Program-made: the position numbers and the translations under genes
Notes under the pieces: model-generated
What the model was told of the DNA's origin: nothing
Database searches by the model: none
What the model saw: only the letters and a program-made list of their open reading frames with translations
Part shown: positions 37,949-45,881 of the stretch, piece by piece
How the letters are laid out: the number at the start of each line of letters is the position of its first letter
Numbering within the stretch: the first letter of the stretch is position 1
Origin: Lacihabitans sp. LS3-19
GTDB lineage: Bacteria; Bacteroidota; Bacteroidia; Cytophagales; Spirosomataceae
Reading direction: 5' to 3'
Length of the DNA stretch: 64,000 nt
Assembly (NCBI RefSeq): GCF_024343575.1
Contig: NZ_RJUA01000001.1
Location: forward strand, 62,001-126,000

Positions 37949-40900
37949 TTAATGACACCCATCCTCAATCACCGCCTCAAACACATTCCCGCTTTTGGCT
38001 TCAAAACCCGGACTTAAAAGAATATGATTGCCCGCCAAGTAGTAGACATTCGAGGTGGGGTTTATGAGGTTATTGGCTTGAATGGTTTGCACCGCTGCTT
38101 TTGAAATAACTTGATTTGTGATGGATGGAATTGAACTGATGTTTTGAATTTCAGGGCAAGGGTTTTCATAAGCACCCAAATCCGGCGTATTGATGTGTTT
38201 TTGGCCGATTCGGTCTGTGTTAAAACTCATATTTGACGCCTGATTGATGGCAGGGGAGCCATTTTGCAGCCTCAGGCCATCATCAGCTGTGCCGAATACA
38301 TCATCAAGCCCATCGGTATCGGAAGTGTTTACGAATAGCGGATCTTGATTGTAAATCATTCCCTGGCCGCAATTGACGATCGAGCTGTTGATTCCGCTGT
38401 ATAGAGCACTACAACTGGATACATCTACCAGTGAAAACATAATTTCAAGGTCAGCATTGTTTTGATAAATAGGTTGAATAACACTATTGGCCGTATTAGC
38501 ATTAAAAATACAATTGGCCACATAACATAAGGCAGTTTGGCCGAGGTATGCTTCGTTATAGATTGCCCCACCAAAACCTCCACTATTTGAATAAAAAGTA
38601 CAGTTTAAAAAATTTGTTTGACCAGATCCATTTTTAGAAATATTAGCCATGGCCCCTCCGAAAGTCCCCGAGTTTTGAGAAAAACTACAATTGACAAAAA
38701 GTGGGTAATTGTTTCCGCCATTTGAATAATTTATCACTGCACCACCGTAATAACTTGTATTTGCTGAAAAGTTACATTCTGAAATTCTTGGACTACCGAT
38801 GCCACCCATTTCACTAAAATTGCAGATTGCTGCTCCTTCACCATTAATGGCGTAATTGTTTTGGAAAACACAGTTTTTAATTTCAGGACTTGAAATAGCA
38901 TTGAGCCCAGAAGCCACATTTAACCACCCCGCTCCTTTAAGATTCATTGCCGTACCTGCAGCATACCCATTTTTTATATTAAAACCATCCAAAAGTGTTT
39001 CTTGACTTACATTTTGGCTGTAAACCACATGATATGTATTATCTATCTGGTTTCCTTGAATGCCAATTTCGCCACTCAAAACAGAAATATTGCTGGCAAA
39101 ATTTCTTTGCTTTGGGTTAAAACTCTCAGGCTCATTTCCAGCAAATCCACCATATATTTTTACACTATCAGGCAATACAAAAGACAGGGTTCTATCAAGG
39201 CTTTGCGTGGGCTTATAGGTACCTTCTGCCACCCAAACTTCCGCTCCCGTTGCGGCTTCTTTCAGGGCATCTTGTAAATCTACAAAGGCATTGGGCCAGC
39301 TTTCTCCATTGTTTTCTCCAGACGCCGACTGCCTGACATACAATCTACCAAAATACTCGTAAGCACCCAAGGCCGATTTAAGTTTGAAATGCCTGCCACT
39401 CAGGTCGCGAAGGGGCAATAAAGAGACTTTTTCTAAAGCAGGACTTCCCGGCTTAAGCTGTAAACCATCATCTAATGTAGTCCAGAGGCTGTCAGGTCCT
39501 ATCGCATGAGATGCATTTCTGAAAAGTGGGTTGCTGTTATAAATCATTCCACCGCCGCAAGTCATGGAAAATCCTAAAAAGTTATCAAAAAGTGCAGCAC
39601 AATTTGGCTCTGAAACCAACGAATTTGAAATGTTGAGCGTAGCCACCGTACCACTGAATAAAGTACTCGTATAAACAGAGCCGTTTCCATAAAAAATGCA
39701 ATTTTCTATCTCGCTATTTGATATAGCATCCGTGAGCTGGGTGTTACTGAATAGTATGGCCCCTACATTGAAGGAGGAGTTGCCATAAAATGTAGACGAA
39801 TAAATTTTTGCAGAGGCTTCAGCATAATTGATGGCCAGGTTATGAATAGCTCCACTTGAGCCTTGTGTGCTTTGATTACCAACAAAAAGTGAATTCTTTA
39901 TGGTAGATATTGACTCAGAATTGAAATCAGCAGAACGATTGTAAATAGCTCCTCCATCAAATAAAGACTCATTATCTGAAAAAACACAACGGTCTATAGA
40001 GGCATTGGCCTGACCACTATTGTTGGCATAATTGTAAATAGCGGCTCCATTAAATGAAGTAAAGTTGTTTTCAAAAACACAATCAGAAAATGTAACATTG
40101 CTCTTGGCATTGCCTGATCCATTATTATATGCCCCTGCTCCCTCTACAGCAGTATTACTTATAAAACGGCAATGACTAATCCAGGGACTGGCTTGTCCTT
40201 CGTTTTTACCGTTATTGTAGATACCTCCACCACGGTAAGCTTTGTTGTTTTTAAAAACGCAAAGTTCCAAAGTGGGATTTGAAACAGTATCGGCCCCTTG
40301 ACCATTATTATAAAGCCCAGCTCCGAAAAAGTTTTCGGTGTCTGTCTGATCCGCGTTTCCATCTGCAATCGTAAGGCCATTGAGAAGCGTGGTGGAATCT
40401 GCCTTTTGGATATAAACTACATGGTACGAGTTGTCTGTATCGGTTCCCGAAGATCCTATATTTCCACTTAGTATGGTTTCATTGAGCTTAAAATCTCTTT
40501 TTGCTAAATCAGAAGTTTCTGTTTCATTTCCTTGGAAACCGCCAAAAATTTTCACGCCATTTGGTATTTGGAAGGCTATATTCCTATTGGCGTTAGATGT
40601 AGGTAAATAGATTCCATGTGCTACCCAAATGGAATCACCAGCATCTGCTTTATAGATCGCTTTTTGCAAGTCAGGCAGGGCGTCGTTCCAATAAACTCCC
40701 GAACCCCCGTTTTGACTAGCATCCACAAAATATTTGGTGATAAGTATTTGAGATTCGAAGGCTCCCAAATCCACGTGTCCATCTACTCTTCTGTCTTTAA
40801 GATCAAGGTCTGTATCGTATACCAGGGCCATATCACTGCCCATGTTTTTAGCTGGAGAGAGGGTGTTAAGCCTGAAACTACCCAAGGGGGGGTTTTCAAA

Positions 40901-41986
40901 AAGAGGGTCCGCAGCATAAATCATCCCGCTCTGACAATCAGGGCTATTTAAGCCCATACTCGTGCATTGAGGCTCGTCCGTTAGAGTATATGATACTTTG
41001 CAACTGACATTTGTAGAAATACCAAACATTTGACCTAGCGGTGAATTAACCAGAATAGAATTGACCACCACTATGGCAAGCACCGAGCCACCGGTATTCA
41101 CGTTCTGATTCATGATATGCTGACCATTCGAACTCGCCGTATTACCATAAAATGTACAGTTTAGGTATTCTGATTGAATTATTCCACCATTTCGGGCATA
41201 ATTGAGTACTGCTCCTCCTGTCCCAGACAGTGCTGTTGCCTGATTATTAGCCAGCACACAATTGATGTATCTTGGCGATGAAGTACCGGAGTCGGCATTA
41301 TTGGCAGCAGCTCCCCCATTTGCTGCGGTGTTATTGAAAAATTTGCAATTGATCACATCCGGAGAAGCCAAGCCACTCGATCGAGCATCGTTATAAAGTC
41401 CACCACCTGTAGCTGCTGAATTTTCTTTGAAGAAGCAATTGATAATCTTCGGATTGGAGCTCATTCCTGAACCGCGGCCATCGTTATGAATGCCACCACC
41501 GAGAATTTGAGTTATATCTGTATATGGTGCCTGGGCGTATCCTTTTTTTACTGTGAATCCATCCAAAACGGTTTCAGAACTTGCATGTACAAACTGAACC
41601 ACGTGATAGCTATTGTCCGCCAATGTAGTTGTATCGCCAATTTCACCACTCAGTACGGTTTCATAAACATTAAAATTGCGATTATTTAAGTTGAAATCCG
41701 GAGACTCAAATCCTCCAAAGCCACCGAAAACCTTTACGCTATCAGGGATGAGCAACGTGGAAGTGCGGTCAGTACCTGAGGTAGGAAAATAAGTACCTTG
41801 AGCTACCCATACCGTATCACCAGACTGAGCCGTAGTGAGTGCATCCTGCAGATCATTGTAAGCATAAGTCCAACTGCTACCGTTATGGGTGCTCGATGTA
41901 GCCTGGCTTACATAAATGATTTTTGCTTCGCCTTTTAAGACTTGAAGTAAGAATATTAGGCACAACAAAATTATGTTTGTTTTCAT
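37949..41986 (-). CDS. Giant secreted right-handed beta-helix protein made of three homologous blocks
   Basis: A 1345-residue exported protein with signal peptide (LLCLIFLLQVLKGEA). Three blocks begin at about residues 22, 417 and 882. Each opens with a Y-V-x-x-S strand, W-x-x-A-x-x-D-LQ-A, a VWVAxGTY(K/F)PT motif and R-x-x-x-F-x-(I/L)PD/NxVKIFGGF, then runs as pectate-lyase-like beta-helix coils with LDGF, NCxFxxN, GGAxxN repeats, and closes with GMIYxxxPLF. The C-terminal 65 residues (NPTSNVYYLAGNHILLSPGFEAKSG) match the 3-coathanger stack domain found at the end of such surface proteins. Adhesin or polysaccharide-active roles are both possible. G+C is clearly higher than in the 1-36 kb part. 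Confidence 0.87.
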   Translation of the reverse strand: MKTNIILLCLIFLLQVLKGEAKIIYVSQATSSTHNGSSWTYAYNDLQDALTTAQSGDTVWVAQGTYFPTSGTDRTSTLLIPDSVKVFGGFGGFESPDFNLNNRNFNVYETVLSGEIGDTTTLADNSYHVVQFVHASSETVLDGFTVKKGYAQAPYTDITQILGGGIHNDGRGSGMSSNPKIINCFFKENSAATGGGLYNDARSSGLASPDVINCKFFNNTAANGGAAANNADSGTSSPRYINCVLANNQATALSGTGGAVLNYARNGGIIQSEYLNCTFYGNTASSNGQHIMNQNVNTGGSVLAIVVVNSILVNSPLGQMFGISTNVSCKVSYTLTDEPQCTSMGLNSPDCQSGMIYAADPLFENPPLGSFRLNTLSPAKNMGSDMALVYDTDLDLKDRRVDGHVDLGAFESQILITKYFVDASQNGGSGVYWNDALPDLQKAIYKADAGDSIWVAHGIYLPTSNANRNIAFQIPNGVKIFGGFQGNETETSDLAKRDFKLNETILSGNIGSSGTDTDNSYHVVYIQKADSTTLLNGLTIADGNADQTDTENFFGAGLYNNGQGADTVSNPTLELCVFKNNKAYRGGGIYNNGKNEGQASPWISHCRFISNTAVEGAGAYNNGSGNAKSNVTFSDCVFENNFTSFNGAAIYNYANNSGQANASIDRCVFSDNESLFDGGAIYNRSADFNSESISTIKNSLFVGNQSTQGSSGAIHNLAINYAEASAKIYSSTFYGNSSFNVGAILFSNTQLTDAISNSEIENCIFYGNGSVYTSTLFSGTVATLNISNSLVSEPNCAALFDNFLGFSMTCGGGMIYNSNPLFRNASHAIGPDSLWTTLDDGLQLKPGSPALEKVSLLPLRDLSGRHFKLKSALGAYEYFGRLYVRQSASGENNGESWPNAFVDLQDALKEAATGAEVWVAEGTYKPTQSLDRTLSFVLPDSVKIYGGFAGNEPESFNPKQRNFASNISVLSGEIGIQGNQIDNTYHVVYSQNVSQETLLDGFNIKNGYAAGTAMNLKGAGWLNVASGLNAISSPEIKNCVFQNNYAINGEGAAICNFSEMGGIGSPRISECNFSANTSYYGGAVINYSNGGNNYPLFVNCSFSQNSGTFGGAMANISKNGSGQTNFLNCTFYSNSGGFGGAIYNEAYLGQTALCYVANCIFNANTANSVIQPIYQNNADLEIMFSLVDVSSCSALYSGINSSIVNCGQGMIYNQDPLFVNTSDTDGLDDVFGTADDGLRLQNGSPAINQASNMSFNTDRIGQKHINTPDLGAYENPCPEIQNISSIPSITNQVISKAAVQTIQANNLINPTSNVYYLAGNHILLSPGFEAKSGNVFEAVIEDGCH

Positions 41987-42124
41987 AATGCCAATAGTTT
42001 GGTAAACAGTTACTTACAATTTAAAATATTATTTTAATATAAAAAACTTTAAATTCTAAAAAGAAACACTTTCTGGAATTTCAAAATGGAAATGCATTTT
42101 TTAAAAGGCCTTTTATTCATTTTG

Positions 42125-42289
42125 TTATCTGTCATTTTCCTGCTTTTCTATTTCCTTTAAAGCAGTTTTAAAAAACAAATTCAAATTATTTTCCAATAGG
42201 CTTACTTTCTTTTGCAGGTCATCCATCAACTTTGCCCTGGATGCAATTTTACGCAAGTTTTCTTCAATATTTTGCTTTTCATTTTTCAC
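42125..42289 (-). CDS. Small coiled-coil protein (54 aa) between the cytolysin and beta-helix genes
   Basis: GTG at 42289, TAA at 42127-42125; an in-frame TAG lies just upstream of the start, so the frame cannot be longer. The peptide is almost entirely a charged amphipathic helix (EENLRKIASRAKLMDDLQKK, VSLLENNLNLFFKTALKEIE) with heptad leucines. It lies downstream of the cytolysin on the same strand. Evidence is only the helix quality, position and an upstream palindrome at 42306-42318. It may be a small regulator or a chance ORF. Confidence 0.4.
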   Translation of the reverse strand: MKNEKQNIEENLRKIASRAKLMDDLQKKVSLLENNLNLFFKTALKEIEKQENDR

Positions 42290-42305
42290 AAAAAATAACT
42301 AAAAA

Positions 42306-42318
42306 CGTCAAATTGACG
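42306..42318. promoter_or_regulatory. Perfect 13-bp palindrome CGTCAAATTGACG
   Basis: CGTCAA and TTGACG flank a single A, 17 bases upstream of the 42289 start. It has the form of a small regulator operator, but no matching site was found elsewhere by eye. Confidence 0.3.
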
Positions 42319-42341
42319 GACTAATATTGTTTTGAAAAATT

Positions 42342-42370
42342 AGAATAGCCCTTAAGAACCAGACTATTCT
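42342..42370 (-). terminator. Weak terminator-like hairpin after the cytolysin gene
   Basis: AGAATAG (42342-42348) pairs with CTATTCT (42364-42370) around a 15-base loop. On the minus strand the stem is followed by AATTTTTC. It lies about 50 bases after the cytolysin stop. Confidence 0.4.
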
Positions 42371-42418
42371 TTATCTTTTCAAAAGATTAAGTTTTGTTTT
42401 ACTTTTAGTCCCTTTTTG

Positions 42419-43957
42419 CTAACAACCAATCGATTTTATATTCCAGGAGGTACAAATAATAAAATAAGAGGTACAATAAGCCTCATAGCAATGGTCACTC
42501 GAAATATAGCCTAAATTAAGCTCTCCCAGCGTGCTCCAATGGGCCACATCCCAAGCTTCAAACTGGATTCTGACATCGTGGGCACCGGCAGGTGGTTTGG
42601 CACCAACTTTTATATTGTTTTTGGTGATTTCTGTCCATCCCGTTGTTTTAAAATTTTGGGTACCTTTTTCTTTGTATGTGAACCGAAAATGAACCGTGTT
42701 GTCAATTGTCTTTTTTACATATGCATTCTTGTGTTGGTATGCATTTTCGCCACAGGTAACTGTTTTATAATCTGTGGTATAGCCCAATTTTGCAAAGGTG
42801 TTGTCTTTCAGGTATCGAATGGTATAGGCTATTGGTACACCGGGGTTATTTCTGCTGTAAACCGCATTTTTACCTGTTATTATTTTTTTCAAAGAACCCG
42901 GTCCGGTGGCGTTTACGGCTTCGGAGGCCACTTCGGCATTTCCACCGATAGTTACCACCGTAATGCTTGAATTCTTTAAAACCGCATCGTAAGTAGAATT
43001 AACAGTGCCCGTACCACTCACACCAGCGGCATATTTCAAAACGGCGTCCAGATCAACTGAAGTTCGGGTATCGGTAGTTTCCATCCTGAACATAATGATA
43101 CGGCCATAAGCAACCGAATTTACATAAGCCGGTGGTGCTTCCGCTCCTATGGCCGACGCTACTTCTGCGGTAGAAACCTTTGATCCAAATACACTCGCAG
43201 GTGTTTCGGGCGTATCCATTGTGACGGTATAAAACACTTGCTTATAAACCATAGAAGCAACCCGCTTGGTGGTACTGCTGGCGTAATTAAGTTGAGACGC
43301 GACAGAGCCTGTAGCCCATTCTATATTTAAGCCTATATCCATGCTCATTTGTTTAGACGAATAGGAAGTAGTGCTTTGGTAAGATGAATTAGAGGCGTTT
43401 ACATAACCATCCTGATAGGCATTGGCATTCCACCATTCGAGGGCATTATCGATACCTGATTGCACACTGGAGTTTGTGGGTTTTTTAATCTCCAAATTTC
43501 CGTTTTCACCAATACCTGGCAGGTCGATACGAAGTTTTACCGGGTTTCTATCCAGCGAAATAGGGTCAGGCAGTCCGTCTAGCATGCTTTGGTTACCTAA
43601 AACCAAAGCCCCCGGCCAAACTATTCCATTTGTAGGTCTTAAAATGGCCACTTCATCAAAATTAGTTTTCAGGTTGAAATCCTGGGTAACGCAAGACTGT
43701 ATGATACCCAGATTAGGGCCGTTATTGGAAGTGGAGTTTTTGGTCATGGTACGTTTAGAAGGGGTACCTCCCAAATCATTTACATTGAGCAGCTTATTCT
43801 GATCATACGTCAAATTAGAAATCAGATCCGTGATTTCGGCAGCATCGGGATTGGGCTTAGGTGCAGCATCTATGCCTAATTTATCGCAGGAGTTTAGCAG
43901 AAACGCCATAAGGCCGATAATCAAGGCAGAACAAGGCCGGTAAAAGGTAGTTTTCAT
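42419..43957 (-). CDS. Lipoprotein of the cholesterol-dependent cytolysin (thiol-activated cytolysin) family
   Basis: A 512-residue predicted pore-forming toxin; ATG at 43957 (a TTG two codons upstream is less likely). A lipoprotein signal ends LLNSC, Cys about 24. The body follows the Gram-positive CDC plan: PGALVLGNQSMLDGLPDPIS (from about 117), KPTNSSVQSGIDNALEWWN, a first helical hairpin ending VYKQVFYTVTMDTPETPASVFG (from about 236), PAYVNSVAYGRI (about 281), VLKNSSITVVTIGGNA, and SRNNPGVPIAYTIRYLKDN. The C-terminal domain is divergent: the Cys-containing undecapeptide ECTGLAWEWWR is replaced by text around RIQFEAWDVAHW (about 459-470), and the tail has four new cysteines. Target receptor is probably not plain cholesterol. 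Higher G+C region. Confidence 0.87.
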   Translation of the reverse strand: MKTTFYRPCSALIIGLMAFLLNSCDKLGIDAAPKPNPDAAEITDLISNLTYDQNKLLNVNDLGGTPSKRTMTKNSTSNNGPNLGIIQSCVTQDFNLKTNFDEVAILRPTNGIVWPGALVLGNQSMLDGLPDPISLDRNPVKLRIDLPGIGENGNLEIKKPTNSSVQSGIDNALEWWNANAYQDGYVNASNSSYQSTTSYSSKQMSMDIGLNIEWATGSVASQLNYASSTTKRVASMVYKQVFYTVTMDTPETPASVFGSKVSTAEVASAIGAEAPPAYVNSVAYGRIIMFRMETTDTRTSVDLDAVLKYAAGVSGTGTVNSTYDAVLKNSSITVVTIGGNAEVASEAVNATGPGSLKKIITGKNAVYSRNNPGVPIAYTIRYLKDNTFAKLGYTTDYKTVTCGENAYQHKNAYVKKTIDNTVHFRFTYKEKGTQNFKTTGWTEITKNNIKVGAKPPAGAHDVRIQFEAWDVAHWSTLGELNLGYISSDHCYEAYCTSYFIICTSWNIKSIGC

Positions 43958-44440
43958 AATCAAGACTTTTTTAATGAATTAATAGGTTCAAAAGTATTGA
44001 TGTAGAGGGCTTTATACCTAATTTAGGTCATGGACAAAGCATGGACAGGGGCGAAATTTGTTTTAACTGCATTTAAATAAATTAAATAGCTAGCAATTTC
44101 TCATGGAACAAAGTATAATGCTCAACCAATTTATTTTCAATAATAAAAATTTTCATTTTAACTGTTTTAACTATAATTAAAGGTAAGTAGCATAATTTTA
44201 TTTAAGTGTAGAATCAATATCTCAGAATTTTGCAATAAAAAATATTCGCACTTTCAATCAGAAATCAAAGTTTTTTTGAAAAAAAGTACCTATTTTAAAA
44301 CAATTCATTTACAAAATTTTATCTTAAAATAGATTGGTTTTTAGTTTTTATAGGCTATTTTAGCTAATTTTACAGAATTCAGGTATTCACTGCTTCTTAA
44401 TAATTCTGTAAAAGAAGCAATTTTCCCCTCTAAATATTTA
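43958..44440. other. 483-bp gap upstream of the cytolysin and of 44441
   Basis: No convincing coding frame. It is AT-rich compared with the cytolysin gene on its left, so it may mark the edge of the G+C-richer segment. Its right end holds two mutually exclusive hairpins at 44368-44419 that lead into the 44441 gene. Confidence 0.5.
44368..44419 (+). promoter_or_regulatory. Candidate structured leader: two mutually exclusive hairpins
   Basis: TTTTACAGAATT (44368-44379) pairs perfectly with AATTCTGTAAAA (44402-44413). TGCTTC (44391-44396) can instead pair with GAAGCA (44414-44419). The second stem encloses the first stem's 3' arm and its own 5' arm lies in the first loop, so only one can form. 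It ends 21 bases before the ATG of 44441. Confidence 0.4.
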
Positions 44441-44791
44441 ATGAGCAAAGAAAAGCATGTAGAAAAGTCCATAGCCTGGGCTAAAAAAAAGGGCTTTACT
44501 GATATAAAAGCAACAATTGAAGGTTTCGAAAACCCAATTAATTTTACTCGTTCAAATGATAATAAGGAGTTCACTCCTGACCTTTCCGCTGTCTATAATG
44601 GTAAAAAGTTTTATATGCAGGTAGTGTTAAAAGCAGATGATCTGAAAGAAACAAAGGAACACGTGACGTTGTTTCATACGCTTGCAAAAATGAAATCAAG
44701 CAAATTGTATTTAATGGCTCCTACAGGTAATTTGAAATTTGCCCAAGAACTTGCAAAGGAGCTAGAATTATCAGAAGTGATACATATTTAG
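44441..44791 (+). CDS. Small protein with PD-(D/E)xK nuclease-like pattern (116 aa)
   Basis: Unnamed family. The compact alpha/beta sequence has FTPDLSAVYNGKKFYMQVVLKAD at about 43-66, which resembles the PD...(D/E)xK nuclease core, but the acidic residue before x-Lys is absent (QVVLK), so activity is doubtful. It is otherwise Lys-rich, with an amphipathic C-terminal helix. It is transcribed alone, with an alternative-hairpin leader and a good terminator. The frame is confident; the fold suggestion is weak. Confidence 0.7.
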   Translation: MSKEKHVEKSIAWAKKKGFTDIKATIEGFENPINFTRSNDNKEFTPDLSAVYNGKKFYMQVVLKADDLKETKEHVTLFHTLAKMKSSKLYLMAPTGNLKFAQELAKELELSEVIHI

Positions 44792-44819
44792 GCTATACTC
44801 GCATTTAGTTTTTAATAAG

Positions 44820-44849
44820 CTGATTCAAATTATGAATCAGTTTTTTTTT
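44820..44849 (+). terminator. Rho-independent terminator of 44441
   Basis: CTGATTC (44820-44826) pairs with GAATCAG (44834-44840), followed by nine T residues. It lies 29 bases after the stop. Confidence 0.85.
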
Positions 44850-44939
44850 GCATTCGCTCAAACAAAAATTCAATTTCATTCTTTTAATAATCTAATTTTT
44901 TGATTCTATCTTTTCAGATGAAAAAAACTTGTTTTTAAA

Positions 44940-45872
44940 TTACTTACTCAAATCAACCACAAAATTAGGCGTTTCGGGATCACCCTTAAAAAAGTCTCCT
45001 TTTTTGCCTTGCGAGAGAGCCCATCGGTCTATCCAAGAAATGCCGTATCTTCCGAACTTTGTAATTGGCGTTTCATAAGCTTTGTCAGACAATGCGGTTT
45101 CTAATCCAACAAACTCATACCCATTTTTTTCAAACATTTCAGCCAATTTTATAATATAGTCTGCATTGAGCTGGCTGGCATGAATAAGTAAGGTTTGGGC
45201 TATTTGTCTCCCAAACATAGCATCAGATTGTTTTTCATAAAACAAAACCTTTGCTTCCATATATTTTATATACTCCTCTCCTATCTTTTTTGCTAAGTCC
45301 AAATCGCCTTTATTTAAAGTTTTGGCATAAGCACTCGCGAAAATATAGTCCTCATTATCAATAGTTACTGGTGCCACGGTGTATTTGTTATTTTCTAAAA
45401 ATATAGCCAAAGAATCGGCTCTTTCTTTTGTAGCTCCTACGTGCAAAAAAGGGTGTCTAAAGAATTTCAAATCCTTCCTATATTTATTTAATAGCATTTT
45501 GGTCTGCTTTTCTCCAGAAATAATTTGAGAGGTATAAAGGTTAAAATCCGTATTATTAAAATCATGGTGTCTAAGCGTATGGTTTCCCAAATCCATCCCT
45601 ACTTTTAACCACATTTCAAGGCATTCTTTTTGAAACGGAATAATTTCACCATCTTTATCGTACATCTTACCTTCATTTACAAAACCTATGGCTTTTATTC
45701 CTTTCTGGTTTAGTCCTGTTAGTAGTTTTTCGGTAAGTTTTAGATGAAAATCTTGGCCATTATTTCCGTAGTTTACCACAGGCAAGTCATCTATCGTAAA
45801 ACATACTTTTTTAGTTTGAGAAAAAGCATAATTCGAGATAAATAACAAAATCAGTACTTTAATAATCTTCAT
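44940..45872 (-). CDS. Secreted polysaccharide deacetylase-family (NodB) protein
   Basis: A 310-residue exported protein with signal peptide (FISNYAFSQ, about 19). The NodB homology domain has the catalytic/metal Asp pair in CFTIDDLP (Asp28-Asp29) and metal His pair in LGNHTLRHHDF (about 96-104). The further motif RHPFLHVG fits the second NodB block. Such enzymes remove N- or O-acetyl groups from chitin, peptidoglycan or xylan. Its start is nine bases after the acyl-CoA oxidase-like gene's stop, so they are co-transcribed, but no functional link is obvious. Confidence 0.87.
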   Translation of the reverse strand: MKIIKVLILLFISNYAFSQTKKVCFTIDDLPVVNYGNNGQDFHLKLTEKLLTGLNQKGIKAIGFVNEGKMYDKDGEIIPFQKECLEMWLKVGMDLGNHTLRHHDFNNTDFNLYTSQIISGEKQTKMLLNKYRKDLKFFRHPFLHVGATKERADSLAIFLENNKYTVAPVTIDNEDYIFASAYAKTLNKGDLDLAKKIGEEYIKYMEAKVLFYEKQSDAMFGRQIAQTLLIHASQLNADYIIKLAEMFEKNGYEFVGLETALSDKAYETPITKFGRYGISWIDRWALSQGKKGDFFKGDPETPNFVVDLSK

Positions 45873-45881
45873 TTTATATTT

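Noticed and set aside
37867-38067. Short plus-strand frame after the TPR/HTH gene
   Set aside because: It overlaps the C-terminus of the beta-helix gene and has no start context or motif.
43422-43802. Plus-strand open frame antisense to the cytolysin
   Set aside because: The minus-strand frame aligns along its whole length with cytolysin motifs; the antisense frame has no recognisable motif.
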